From: CAIWHR01 sp040006895
GTDB taxonomy: Bacteria; Pseudomonadota; Gammaproteobacteria; Burkholderiales; Casimicrobiaceae
Assembly: GCA_040006895.1 (NCBI GenBank)
Contig: JBDTWB010000015.1
Coordinates: forward strand, 1-36,029
Length of the DNA: 36,029 nt
Direction of reading: 5' to 3'
The translations under genes and the position numbers were made by a program. This document shows, piece after piece, positions 27,811 through 36,003 of this stretch. The notes under the pieces are model-generated. The model did not search any database and was not told the origin of the DNA. It saw nothing but the letters and a program-made list of their open reading frames with translations. The first letter of the stretch is position 1. Every line of letters begins with the position of its first letter.

Positions 27811-28746
27811 ATGATGCTGGCATGGATCGGCCGGTACGGGCCGCAATGCATGGCGGCCGGCGTGGTGATCGGCCTCGTGGCGCCACCGCTCGCCGCGACC
27901 ATGCGCCCGCTGCTGATTCCCTCGTTGCTCGTCCCCCTGGTCTTCGCGCTGGTGCGCCTGGACTGGTCGGCGGTAGGGGCCTACCGGCAGCAGCGTGCCC
28001 GGGTGGGATGGCTGCTCGGGTGGCTGCTGCTGGCGAGCCCGCTGGCGGTGTTCGCCGTCAGTGCGGGGCTGGTGGCACTCGGGATGCCCGTCGCGCTGCA
28101 ACAGGCTGTGGTGCTGATGGCGGCCTCGTCGCCCATCGTGTCGAGCGTCGCCATCGCCCTCATGCTCGGCCTCGATCCCGTGCTCGCGCTCGTAGCCGTG
28201 CTCGGCGCGACGGCACTCGTGCCGTTCTCGCTGCCGTTGCTCGCGAGTGCACTGCTCGGCTTCGGGCTGGAGATTGCGTTGCCGGAATTCATCGCTCGCC
28301 TGGCTGCCCTGGTCGGAGGCGCGTTCGCCGCGGCCTGGGCGCTGCGGCGCTGGACGCCGCTTGGTCGCCGCGACGCCATTGCCGTGCTCGACGCGGTTAC
28401 CGTGTTGAGCCTCGTGATCTTTGCGATCGCGATCATGGATGGCGTGGGCGCCTTCGCGCGGGCCCGGCCCGGTTACGCGACCCTTGCCGTGCTGCTCGCG
28501 TTTGCGGGCAATCTCCTCCTCCAGGCGGCAGGCTACGCGGCGTTCCGGCGACTCGGCCGACGGGCCGCGCTCACCGTCGGCCTGGTCTCGGGCAACTGCA
28601 ACATGGGGCTCATCCTCGTGGCGCTCGAAGGCCGCGGGTCATTGGACGTCACGGTTTTTTTCGCACTCGCACAGTTGCCGATGTACCTGCTGCCGGCGCT
28701 GCTGCAACCGGTCTATCGTCGGGCTCTGGCCCGTCACCCGTCCTGA
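27811..28746 (+). CDS. bile acid:sodium symporter (BASS) superfamily-like transporter
   Basis: An integral inner-membrane protein of 311 residues with about nine or ten hydrophobic segments and very few charged residues between them. The pattern VGLVSGNCNMGLILVAL in the last third is the kind of crossover-helix motif seen in SBF/BASS transporters, and the two inverted halves (first around 105-125, second around 245-262) fit that fold. The substrate cannot be told: members carry bile acids, pyruvate, pantothenate or other organic anions. Tandem ATGs at 27811 and 27814 give alternative starts. It lies 64 bases after the LytTR regulator, with no promoter visible, so it is probably co-transcribed. 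Confidence 0.72.
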   Translation: MMLAWIGRYGPQCMAAGVVIGLVAPPLAATMRPLLIPSLLVPLVFALVRLDWSAVGAYRQQRARVGWLLGWLLLASPLAVFAVSAGLVALGMPVALQQAVVLMAASSPIVSSVAIALMLGLDPVLALVAVLGATALVPFSLPLLASALLGFGLEIALPEFIARLAALVGGAFAAAWALRRWTPLGRRDAIAVLDAVTVLSLVIFAIAIMDGVGAFARARPGYATLAVLLAFAGNLLLQAAGYAAFRRLGRRAALTVGLVSGNCNMGLILVALEGRGSLDVTVFFALAQLPMYLLPALLQPVYRRALARHPS

Positions 28747-28819
28747 TGCGCGCCCCCTCGCTAGCGCGTGATTCCGGCCGTTCGCGCACGATTGCCGCGG
28801 CCGGCGCGGCCCGTCACGG

Positions 28820-28825
28820 TAAAAT
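28820..28825 (+). promoter_or_regulatory. possible -10 element upstream of dapD
   Basis: TAAAAT lies 53 bases before the dapD start, in an otherwise GC-rich gap of 132 bases after the transporter gene. No -35 at suitable spacing is evident. Confidence 0.35.
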
Positions 28826-28840
28826 CATGCCTTTTAGACC

Positions 28841-28865
28841 GGTCGGGCCGCGCTGCGCCCCGACC
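28841..28865 (+). promoter_or_regulatory. hairpin in the dapD leader
   Basis: GGTCGGG (28841-28847) pairs perfectly with CCCGACC (28859-28865) around an 11-base loop, 13 bases before the dapD start codon. It is too close to the start and lacks a T-tract, so it is not a terminator; it could hinder ribosome access. Confidence 0.35.
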
Positions 28866-28878
28866 CTGACGAGAACCC

Positions 28879-29706
28879 ATGGACCTGCAACCGACGATCG
28901 AACGTGCGTGGGAGTCCCGCGCCGAGATGAGCCCTGCCAACGCCCGGCCCGAGGTGCGTGACGCTGTCAACCACGTCATCGACGAGCTCGACGCCGGCCG
29001 TGTACGGGTGGCGGAGAAGCGCGACGGTACGTGGACCACGCACCAGTGGATCAAGAAGGCGGTCCTGCTGTCGTTCCGGCTCGCCGACAACGTCCCCATG
29101 GGTGCGTCCTCCGAGGACGCGGCATTCCGCTTTTTCGACAAGGTGCCGACCAAGTTCGCGACCTTCGGGCCGTCCGAATTTGCCGCCGCGGGCGTGCGGG
29201 TCGTACCCCCCGCCGTGGCCCGGCGCGGGGCCTACATCGCGCGCAATGTGGTGCTGATGCCCTCCTACGTCAACATCGGGGCGTACGTCGACGAGGGCAC
29301 GATGGTCGACACCTGGGCGACCGTCGGCTCGTGCGCGCAGATCGGCCGCAACGTCCATCTCTCCGGCGGCGTCGGCATCGGCGGTGTGCTCGAGCCATTG
29401 CAGGCCAATCCCACCATCATCGAGGACAATTGCTTCATCGGCGCGCGCTCCGAGGTGGTGGAAGGCGTGATCGTGGAGGAGAACGCGGTGCTCGGCATGG
29501 GTGTTTTCGTCGGCCAGAGCACCAAGATCTTCAATCGCGCCACGGGCGAGGTCACCTATGGGCGCATTCCCGCGGGCTCGGTCGTGGTCGCCGGCAGCCT
29601 GCCCTCGGGCGAGGGGAGCTGCCAGCTCTACTGTGCCGTGATCGTGAAGCAGGTCGATGCCCGGACCCGTTCCAAGACCAGCATCAACGAGCTGTTGCGT
29701 GCCTGA
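28879..29706 (+). CDS. dapD: 2,3,4,5-tetrahydropyridine-2,6-dicarboxylate N-succinyltransferase
   Basis: Transfers a succinyl group from succinyl-CoA to tetrahydrodipicolinate in the succinylase branch of lysine and diaminopimelate synthesis. The 275-residue length fits the family. An N-terminal helical domain (about 1-100) is followed by a left-handed beta-helix of hexapeptide repeats (from about 105), including the conserved GAYVDEGTMVDTWATVGSCA and FIGARSEVVEGVIVEE stretches. The ATG at 28879 has only a weak ribosome-binding site. It is followed by map, whose start lies 14 bases after the stop. Confidence 0.97.
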   Translation: MDLQPTIERAWESRAEMSPANARPEVRDAVNHVIDELDAGRVRVAEKRDGTWTTHQWIKKAVLLSFRLADNVPMGASSEDAAFRFFDKVPTKFATFGPSEFAAAGVRVVPPAVARRGAYIARNVVLMPSYVNIGAYVDEGTMVDTWATVGSCAQIGRNVHLSGGVGIGGVLEPLQANPTIIEDNCFIGARSEVVEGVIVEENAVLGMGVFVGQSTKIFNRATGEVTYGRIPAGSVVVAGSLPSGEGSCQLYCAVIVKQVDARTRSKTSINELLRA

Positions 29707-29719
29707 CGGCGTCTCCGAC

Positions 29720-30511
29720 ATGTCCGTACAACTCAAGAACACCGAAGACATCGCCAAGATGCGCGTTGCCGGGCGCCTGGCGGCGGAGGTCCTCGACTAC
29801 ATCGCGCCGTTCGTCGAGGCCGGCATCACCACCGGCGAGCTCAACCGGCTGTGCCACGCGTACATGGTCGAGTCGCAGGGCACGATCCCCGCGCCCCTCA
29901 ATTACGCGCCGCCGGGCCATGTGCCGTATCCCGCTTCGGTGTGCACGTCGGTGAACCACGTGGTCTGCCATGGCATCCCGGGCGACAAGAAGCTGAAGGC
30001 CGGCGACATCGTCAACATCGACATCACGGTCATCAAGGACGGGTTCCACGGCGACACCAGCCGCATGTTCACCGTAGGCGCGGCCTCGATCCAGGCGAAG
30101 CGGCTCGTGGACGTGACCTACGAGGCGATGTGGAAAGGCATCCGGGCGGTGCGTCCGGGTACGCACCTCGGCGACATCGGCAACGTGATCCAGCGTCACG
30201 CCGAGAGCCATGGCTTCTCCATCGTGCGGGAATTCTGCGGCCACGGTATCGGACGGCGGTTCCACGAGGAACCCCAGGTGCTGCACTACGGCCGCCCGGG
30301 CACCGGGCTGAAGCTCGTGGCCGGCATGGTTTTCACCATCGAGCCGATGGTCAATGCGGGCGGTCCGGGCATTCGCAGCATGAAGGACGGGTGGACCATC
30401 GTGACCGCGGATCATTCGTTGTCCGCACAGTGGGAACACACGGTGCTGGTCACTTCCGATGGCTTCGAGATCCTCACGGTCTCGACGGGCATGCCGCCGC
30501 CGCCCGAATGA
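29720..30511 (+). CDS. map: methionine aminopeptidase, type I
   Basis: Removes the initiator methionine from nascent proteins. The 263-residue protein has all five metal ligands of the family: Asp101, Asp112, His175, Glu208 and Glu239, each four positions higher than in E. coli, and the substrate-facing His84. The ATG at 29720 is chosen; an in-frame GTG at 29699, overlapping the dapD end, would add seven residues. Its stop overlaps the glnD start. Its deformylase partner def lies 2.7 kb downstream on the other strand, so the window encodes both N-terminal processing enzymes. Confidence 0.97.
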   Translation: MSVQLKNTEDIAKMRVAGRLAAEVLDYIAPFVEAGITTGELNRLCHAYMVESQGTIPAPLNYAPPGHVPYPASVCTSVNHVVCHGIPGDKKLKAGDIVNIDITVIKDGFHGDTSRMFTVGAASIQAKRLVDVTYEAMWKGIRAVRPGTHLGDIGNVIQRHAESHGFSIVREFCGHGIGRRFHEEPQVLHYGRPGTGLKLVAGMVFTIEPMVNAGGPGIRSMKDGWTIVTADHSLSAQWEHTVLVTSDGFEILTVSTGMPPPPE

Positions 30512-33144
30512 TGGCCGACGCCGCGTCTGCCGTTGCCGCGTCGCCATTGCTGGAGACGACCGCCGTGCAACGCTGGCGCGCGGAATTGCGCCAGGGGCGG
30601 ACGGCGCTGCGCGAGGCGTTCGAAGCGCGCGCTGATACGCCCGCGCTGTTGCGCAACCACGCCCGACTGGTCGACCGCCTTGTCGGCGCGGTTTGGGAGG
30701 AGCTTCGCGCGCCGACGAGCATGGCCCTGGTGGCCGTGGGCGGGTACGGGCGCGGCCAGCTGTATCCGCACTCGGACGTCGATCTCCTCGTGCTGCTGCC
30801 GGAGGTCCTCGGGGCGCCCGGCGCCGCCGCGCCCCCTCTCCCGGATCCTGCCGTCAGCGCGTTCGTCGAGCGCCTCCTCGGCGTGTTGTGGGACATCGGC
30901 CTCGAGCCTGGTCACAGCGTGCGAACCGTGGCCGAGTGCGTGGTGGAAATGGCGGTCGATGCCACCATCGCCACAAGCCTCCTCGAGCATCGCTACCTGG
31001 CGGGATCGCGCCGGCTTCACCGCGAGTTCGGCGAGACCTTCGCGGCCGCCCTTCGCGTGGAGGCATTCTACGAGGCGAAGGCCCTCGAGCAGCAACAGCG
31101 CCATCTCAAGTTCCACGACGCGGCGTACAACCTCGAGCCCAACGTCAAGGAGAGTCCGGGGGGCCTGCGCGACCTGCAGACCGTGATCTGGATCGCGCGC
31201 GCCGCTGGCCTGGGTCACAGCTGGCGGGAGCTCGCCCGCGCGGGGCTCATCACCGTGCAGGAAGCGCGCTCGGTGTCGCGCCAGGAACGCTTCATCGGCG
31301 AGCTGCGGGTGCGGCTCCATTATCTCGCCGGCCGGCGCGAGGATCGCCTCATCTTCGACCAGCAGCAGGCGCTCGCGCGGCAGATCGGGCTGGCGGACAC
31401 GCCGACGCGACGGGCGAGCGAGGTGCTGATGCAGCGCTATTACCGCGCGGCACGGCTGGTCCGCCAGGTGAACGTAATCCTGCTGCAGAACCTCCACACC
31501 CGCATCCTGCCGACGACCACCGTCCCCATCCCGCTCGACCAGGAATTCCAGGTCACCGACGAGCTGCTCGATGTCGCCGACGAGACCCTGTTCACGCGCC
31601 GGCCCGCCGCCATGCTCGATGCTTTCCTGATGATGCAGCGCCACCCCGAGCTCAAGGGGATGTCGGCGCGCACCCTGCGCGGGTTGTGGCGCAACCGCGG
31701 CCGGATCGACGCGCGCTTTCGCGCCGATCCGGAAAACCGGGCGCGATTCGTGCGCATCTTTCGTGAGCCGCGGGGCCTCACCCACGAGCTGAGGCGCATG
31801 AACCTGTACGACGTGCTCGGCCACTATCTTCCCCCGTTCGGCCGGATCGTGGGCCAGATGCAGCACGACCTGTTCCACGTGTACACGGTGGATGAGCACA
31901 CCCTGATGGTCATCCGCAACCTGCGCCGCTTCTGCGAGCCGCAGCATGCCCACGAGTACCCACTCTGCTCCAGGCTCATCGCCGACTTCCCGCGCCGGGA
32001 AGTGCTCTACCTGACGGGCCTGTTCCACGATATCGGCAAGGGCCGCGGCGGCGATCACTCGGAGCTCGGCGCGCGCGACGCGCAGCGGTTCTGCAGCAGG
32101 CACGACCTGCCCACCGAGGATGTCGAGCTCATCACCTGGCTGGTGAAGAGTCATCTGGCGATGTCATCCACGGCGCAGAAGCAGGACATCAGCAACCCCG
32201 AGGTGATCGCGCAGTTCGCCGACAAGGTCGGCGACGAGCGCCATCTCATCGCGCTCTACCTCTTCACGGTCGCCGACATCCGCGGTACCAGTCCGCGGGT
32301 GTGGAATGCGTGGAAGGCGAAGCTTCTCGAGGACCTCTTCCAGCTCACCCGGGCGCGCCTGCACGGCGAAGGCGGCACGACACTCGCCGACAGCCTGCAG
32401 GAACGCCAGGCCGAGGCGCGCCGGTTGCTGCGTCTCTACGCCGTGCGCGAGGGAGCCGAGCACGCCCTTTGGCGCACGTTCGACATGGTGTACTTCCAGC
32501 ATCACACCGCCGAGGAGATCGCCTGGCATGCGCGACACCTCTTCTTCCGTGTCGACGGCGGCCGGCCGGTGGTCAAGGCGCGGCTTTCGCGGTCGGGCGC
32601 CGGACTCCAGGTGTTCGTCTATCTGCCCGACCAGAAGGATCTGTTTGCGCGGGTTTGCGGATTCTTCGGCCGCAACGGGCTGTCGGTAGTCGACGCCAAG
32701 ATTCACACCACCCGGCACGGTTATGCGCTCGATACATTCTCGATGCACGACCCCGTCGATCCCACCGCCTCGCATCGCGACACGATCCAGTACATCGAAT
32801 ACGAGCTCGCGCGTTTGCTCGAGGCGCGTCCGCCGCTCGATCCGCCCGCGGTAGGACGGATGAGCCGGCACCTGCGCCATTTCCCGCTGTCACCCGAAGT
32901 GCGTGTCTACCCCGACGACAAAGGGACGCACTACATCCTGGAGATCGTCGCCGGGGACCGTCCCGGTCTGCTCGCCGCGATCGCGCATACCCTTGCGGCG
33001 GCCAACGTGAATCTCACCAGTGCCCGCATCAATACCCTCGGGGAGCGCGCCGAGGACGTCTTCCTGATCGATGGCTCGGCCCTGCAGGGCGAAGCCTCGC
33101 TGCTTCGTCTGGAGACCACGCTGTACGAGGCGCTGCGGCAGTGA
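30508..33144 (+). CDS. glnD: bifunctional PII uridylyltransferase / uridylyl-removing enzyme
   Basis: The primary nitrogen sensor: adds UMP to PII proteins when glutamine is low and removes it when glutamine is high. The 878-residue protein has a nucleotidyltransferase domain with GGYGRGQLYPHSDVD (78-92, catalytic Asp90 and Asp92), an HD phosphohydrolase domain with His507-Asp508 in LFHDIGKGRGGDHS, and two C-terminal ACT domains (about 700-770 and 805-875) that bind glutamine. Length matches the family (E. coli 890). The ATG at 30508 overlaps the map stop as ATGA; a second ATG follows directly. After its stop comes the inverted repeat at 33150. Confidence 0.97.
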   Translation: MMADAASAVAASPLLETTAVQRWRAELRQGRTALREAFEARADTPALLRNHARLVDRLVGAVWEELRAPTSMALVAVGGYGRGQLYPHSDVDLLVLLPEVLGAPGAAAPPLPDPAVSAFVERLLGVLWDIGLEPGHSVRTVAECVVEMAVDATIATSLLEHRYLAGSRRLHREFGETFAAALRVEAFYEAKALEQQQRHLKFHDAAYNLEPNVKESPGGLRDLQTVIWIARAAGLGHSWRELARAGLITVQEARSVSRQERFIGELRVRLHYLAGRREDRLIFDQQQALARQIGLADTPTRRASEVLMQRYYRAARLVRQVNVILLQNLHTRILPTTTVPIPLDQEFQVTDELLDVADETLFTRRPAAMLDAFLMMQRHPELKGMSARTLRGLWRNRGRIDARFRADPENRARFVRIFREPRGLTHELRRMNLYDVLGHYLPPFGRIVGQMQHDLFHVYTVDEHTLMVIRNLRRFCEPQHAHEYPLCSRLIADFPRREVLYLTGLFHDIGKGRGGDHSELGARDAQRFCSRHDLPTEDVELITWLVKSHLAMSSTAQKQDISNPEVIAQFADKVGDERHLIALYLFTVADIRGTSPRVWNAWKAKLLEDLFQLTRARLHGEGGTTLADSLQERQAEARRLLRLYAVREGAEHALWRTFDMVYFQHHTAEEIAWHARHLFFRVDGGRPVVKARLSRSGAGLQVFVYLPDQKDLFARVCGFFGRNGLSVVDAKIHTTRHGYALDTFSMHDPVDPTASHRDTIQYIEYELARLLEARPPLDPPAVGRMSRHLRHFPLSPEVRVYPDDKGTHYILEIVAGDRPGLLAAIAHTLAAANVNLTSARINTLGERAEDVFLIDGSALQGEASLLRLETTLYEALRQ

Positions 33145-33149
33145 TGATG

Positions 33150-33228
33150 TAATGGGGTCGGTGTAAGTTATCGGTGGGAGCGCTTCGCCCGCCGGAAGTG
33201 CATCTGATAACTTACACCGACCCCATTA
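33150..33228. repeat. perfect 23-bp inverted repeat with a REP-like core (REPIN/MITE-like)
   Basis: The arms are 33150-33172 and 33206-33228; they are perfect reverse complements, beginning TAATGGGGTCGG and ending CCGACCCCATTA. The 33-base spacer holds a second, smaller hairpin, GGTGGG (33173-33178) with CCCGCC (33188-33193, one G-T pair), whose sequence GTGGGAGCG..TTCGCCCGCC resembles REP elements of pseudomonads and their relatives. The element fills the gap between the convergent genes glnD and def. Because both strands fold alike, it could also hold back transcription from either side, but it has no T-tract. Confidence 0.85.
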
Positions 33229-33235
33229 AGGACGG

Positions 33236-33769
33236 TCAATCGTCGGCGGCCTCTCCGAGCTCGGGAAACAGGATGTCGGTATACCCGAAGCGAGTGAAGT
33301 CGCGCACCCGCATCGGGTAGAGGATGCCCATGAGATGGTCGCATTCGTGCTGCACCACGCGCGCGTGGAAGCCGGTGACCTCGCGCTCGATCGGCCGCCC
33401 GCGGGGATCGTGGCCGGCATAGCGCAGGCGGGTGTAGCGCGGCACCATCCCGCGCAAGCCGGGCACCGACAGGCAGCCTTCCCACCCCTCCTCCATCTCG
33501 GTACCCAGCGGGGTGATCACCGGATTGACGAGCTCGGTGTACGGGATCGGCGGGGCATCGGGGTAGCGCACGCTCTTCTCCACCCCGAAGATCACCACCT
33601 GCAGCGCGACGCCGATTTGCGGCGCCGCAATTCCCGCCCCGTTCTCCGCGGCCATGGTGTCGCGCATATCGGCGAGCAGCGCGTGCAACGCGGGAGATTC
33701 GAAGCGCGTGACCGGCGCCGATGGCTGGAGCAGGCGAGGATCGCCCATGCGCAGGACTGCGCGGATCAT
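33236..33769 (-). CDS. def: peptide deformylase
   Basis: Removes the formyl group from the N-terminus of new proteins; an Fe/Zn metalloenzyme. The 177-residue product has all three family motifs: GAGIAAPQIG (44-53), EGCLSVPG (97-104, with metal ligand Cys99) and QHECDH (140-145, with His141, catalytic Glu142 and His145). The start is the ATG at 33769 (MIRAVLRMGDPRLL), the normal N-terminus; the open frame upstream lies inside mtnP. The closing stretch VRDFTRFGYTDILFPE is typical of one subgroup of proteobacterial deformylases. It follows mtnP by 22 bases and is probably co-transcribed with it. Confidence 0.96.
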   Translation of the reverse strand: MIRAVLRMGDPRLLQPSAPVTRFESPALHALLADMRDTMAAENGAGIAAPQIGVALQVVIFGVEKSVRYPDAPPIPYTELVNPVITPLGTEMEEGWEGCLSVPGLRGMVPRYTRLRYAGHDPRGRPIEREVTGFHARVVQHECDHLMGILYPMRVRDFTRFGYTDILFPELGEAADD

Positions 33770-33791
33770 GGCAGCTGACCCGAGGTGTCGT

Positions 33792-34553
33792 TCATGGCGT
33801 CTGGTCCGAGGTTTCGTGAATGCGGGCGACGGCGTGCTCGAGCAGGAGGCGGACCTTGTCCATCGCCGTCTCGAGCACCTCGGCGATATGGTCCATCGCG
33901 ATGCCTTCCGCCGAATCGCCCCGGCCGGCGGCATGGTTGACCACGACGGCGATCGACGCATAGGGCAGCTCGAGCTCCCGCGCGAGCGCCGCCTCGGGCA
34001 TCCCGGTCATGCCCACCAGGGTGGCGCCATCGCGCGCGAGACGCTCGATCTCGGCGGCGGTCTCCAGGCGCGGCCCGGAAACGGCCGCATAGACCCCGCC
34101 GTCGCGCAGGGTCAGTCCGGCGGCTGCGGCCGCCTCGAGGCAGGTCGCCCGCAGGTGCGGGGCATACGGGTGGGTGAAGTCGACGTGCACCACCGTGCGG
34201 TCGCCACCGTCGAAGAATGTGCTTTCCCGGCCATGGGTGTAGTCAATGAGCTGATGGGGCAGGACGAGGTCGCCGGGCACCGCGCCGCTGATGCCACCCA
34301 CCGACGCCACCGCCAGCACGGCCTTGGCGCCGGCGTTGCGCAGCGCCCACATGTTGGCGCGGTAGTTGACCCGGTGCGGCGGAATGGTGTGCCCGTGGCC
34401 GTGGCGTGCCAGGAAGACCGCGTCCCTGCCGCCGATCTGGCCGAAAATCAGGGTCGACGAAGGCTCGCCGTAGGGCGTGCGCACCACCTCGCGATGCGCG
34501 ACGGCCAGCGTCGAGAGCCGGGTCAGCCCGGTGCCACCAATGATTGCGAGCAT
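33792..34553 (-). CDS. mtnP: S-methyl-5'-thioinosine phosphorylase (MTA phosphorylase family)
   Basis: Phosphorolysis of a methylthio-nucleoside to free base and 5-methylthioribose 1-phosphate, in methionine/purine salvage. The 253-residue protein has the phosphate loop GGTGL (6-10), LARHGHGH (48-55), HRVNYRANMWAL (60-71), and GMTGMPEA (181-188). It closely recalls P. aeruginosa PA3004, the characterised methylthioinosine phosphorylase. In the base-binding region it reads VVVNHAAG, with Asn206 where adenine-specific MTA phosphorylases have Asp, which favours a 6-oxopurine. The MTA deaminase needed upstream of such an enzyme is encoded at 20598-21917. The start is the ATG at 34553 with AGGA close by. 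Confidence 0.9.
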   Translation of the reverse strand: MLAIIGGTGLTRLSTLAVAHREVVRTPYGEPSSTLIFGQIGGRDAVFLARHGHGHTIPPHRVNYRANMWALRNAGAKAVLAVASVGGISGAVPGDLVLPHQLIDYTHGRESTFFDGGDRTVVHVDFTHPYAPHLRATCLEAAAAAGLTLRDGGVYAAVSGPRLETAAEIERLARDGATLVGMTGMPEAALARELELPYASIAVVVNHAAGRGDSAEGIAMDHIAEVLETAMDKVRLLLEHAVARIHETSDQTP

Positions 34554-34833
34554 GGTCCTGCTTTTGCTTTAGGGAAGATTCGAAGGAGGACGCAGGGAGT
34601 GCCGCCAACGGCCAACGGGACAGGGCTGCCGATCATCGGCCCCCGCTAGGACTGTTGGCTGCTTGGTGACAGCATCCTGGCGGGGCCCGTGCCCTTTCGG
34701 CGGACGAACGGCGTACCCTCGCGATTGTAGCGCGGGACGGTTGGTTTTTGCCCCGCCGCGGCAGGCACGCCGCGGCCGTGCGGCGGGCACGGTGGCGCCC
34801 GGTGCGACACCCCAACTGCAGGGAGGCTAGCTC
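34554..34833. other. mtnP/pilU divergent intergenic region
   Basis: About 280 bases, very GC-rich. On the minus strand TACAAT (34729-34724) is a possible -10 for mtnP, giving a leader of roughly 160 bases, but no -35 is found. On the plus strand only the pilU ribosome-binding site GGGAGG (34821-34826), seven bases before its ATG, is clear. No small gene is seen. Confidence 0.45.
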
Positions 34834-36003
34834 ATGTATCTCGATCGCCTGTTCAAGCTGATGGCCGAGAAGGAGGCTTCGGACATCTTCATCTCCTGCG
34901 GCGCGCCGATCAACATCAAGATCAACGGCGTGCTCGCGCCGGTCTCCAGCCAGTCGATGGACGCCGATACGGTGCGGAGGATCGCGTACGAGCTGATGAA
35001 CAAGGACCAGCAGCGCGAGTTCGAGAACGAGTTCGAGATGAACCTCTCGTACATCGACCGCGCGGTGGGCAATTTCCGGATCAACATCTTCCGGCAGCGC
35101 GGCACCATCTCGCTGGTGATCCGCTACGTACGCAGCAGTGTCCCGCCGTTCGCCGACCTGCGCCTGCCGCCGGTGCTGCTCGACCTCATCATGGAAAAGC
35201 GCGGGCTGGTGCTTCTCGCCGGCGCCACCGGTTCGGGCAAGTCGACCACGCTGGCCGCCATGATCGACCATCGCAACGCCAACAAGTCGGGGCACATCCT
35301 CACCATCGAGGATCCGATCGAGTATCTCTTCAGCCACAAAAAGAGCATCGTCAATCAGCGCGAGATCAGCGTCGATACCCACAACTATCATCGCGCGCTG
35401 GCCAACGCCCTGCGCGAGGCGCCCGACCTCATCATGATCGGCGAGATCCGCGACCGCGAAACCATGCAGCAGGCGCTGATCCACACCCTCACCGGTCACC
35501 TCTGCCTGTCGACCCTGCACGCCAACAACAGCTATCACGCCCTGTCGCGGATCATCAACATGTTTCCGTACGACGCTCGCTCGGGTCTGCTGTCGGACCT
35601 GTCGATCGGGTTGCGCGCCATCATCTGCCAGCGCCTGGTGCGCAACGCCGACGGAACCCAGCAGCCTGCGGTGGAGATCCTCCTCAATACGTCGCTCATT
35701 GCCGAGCTCGTCAAGAACGGCGAGATCACCCAGATCAAGGAGGCGATGGAGCAATCGCTCTACCCAGGCTCGCAGACCTTCGAGCAATCGCTCTGCCGCT
35801 TGCACCTCGATGGCAGGATCTCCTACGACGAGGCGATGATCGCCTCGGATTCGCCGACCAACCTCGCGTGGCTCATCAACCAGAATGCGCCGACGTCGCG
35901 GGTCACGGGCATGGCCGGTAACGCGGCGCCTTCGCCCAAGCGGACTCCGACCGACCTCGAGGCGCTGCGGATCGAGCCCGCGATGCTCGATCGCCATAAC
36001 TGA
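34834..36003 (+). CDS. pilU: type IV pilus retraction ATPase PilU
   Basis: A cytoplasmic hexameric ATPase of the PilT/VirB11 family that assists pilus retraction. The 389-residue protein has the N-terminal domain with SDIFISCGAPINIKING (16-32), Walker A GATGSGKST (130-138), the Asp box TIEDPIEY (157-164), Walker B DLIMIGEIRD (198-207) and the His box HLCLSTLHANN (222-232). The cysteine-bearing SCGAP, the QTFEQSL block and the C-terminal extension of about 40 residues point to PilU rather than PilT (usually about 345 residues). PilT is often the gene just upstream; here mtnP lies there, on the other strand. A strong ribosome-binding site precedes the ATG. Confidence 0.93.
   Translation: MYLDRLFKLMAEKEASDIFISCGAPINIKINGVLAPVSSQSMDADTVRRIAYELMNKDQQREFENEFEMNLSYIDRAVGNFRINIFRQRGTISLVIRYVRSSVPPFADLRLPPVLLDLIMEKRGLVLLAGATGSGKSTTLAAMIDHRNANKSGHILTIEDPIEYLFSHKKSIVNQREISVDTHNYHRALANALREAPDLIMIGEIRDRETMQQALIHTLTGHLCLSTLHANNSYHALSRIINMFPYDARSGLLSDLSIGLRAIICQRLVRNADGTQQPAVEILLNTSLIAELVKNGEITQIKEAMEQSLYPGSQTFEQSLCRLHLDGRISYDEAMIASDSPTNLAWLINQNAPTSRVTGMAGNAAPSPKRTPTDLEALRIEPAMLDRHN

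Noticed and set aside
28879..28960. Lysine riboswitch upstream of dapD
   Set aside because: The leader is too short (about 50 bases) and shows only one 7-bp hairpin, not the conserved multi-helix lysine aptamer.
29851..33144. A 1097-codon frame suggesting an N-terminally extended GlnD
   Set aside because: The extension is an out-of-frame reading of map; the ATGA overlap at 30508 marks the normal start.
33150..33228. Reading the glnD/def inverted repeat as a CRISPR or phage attachment site
   Set aside because: There is a single inverted pair, no direct repeat array, no integrase and no tRNA nearby.
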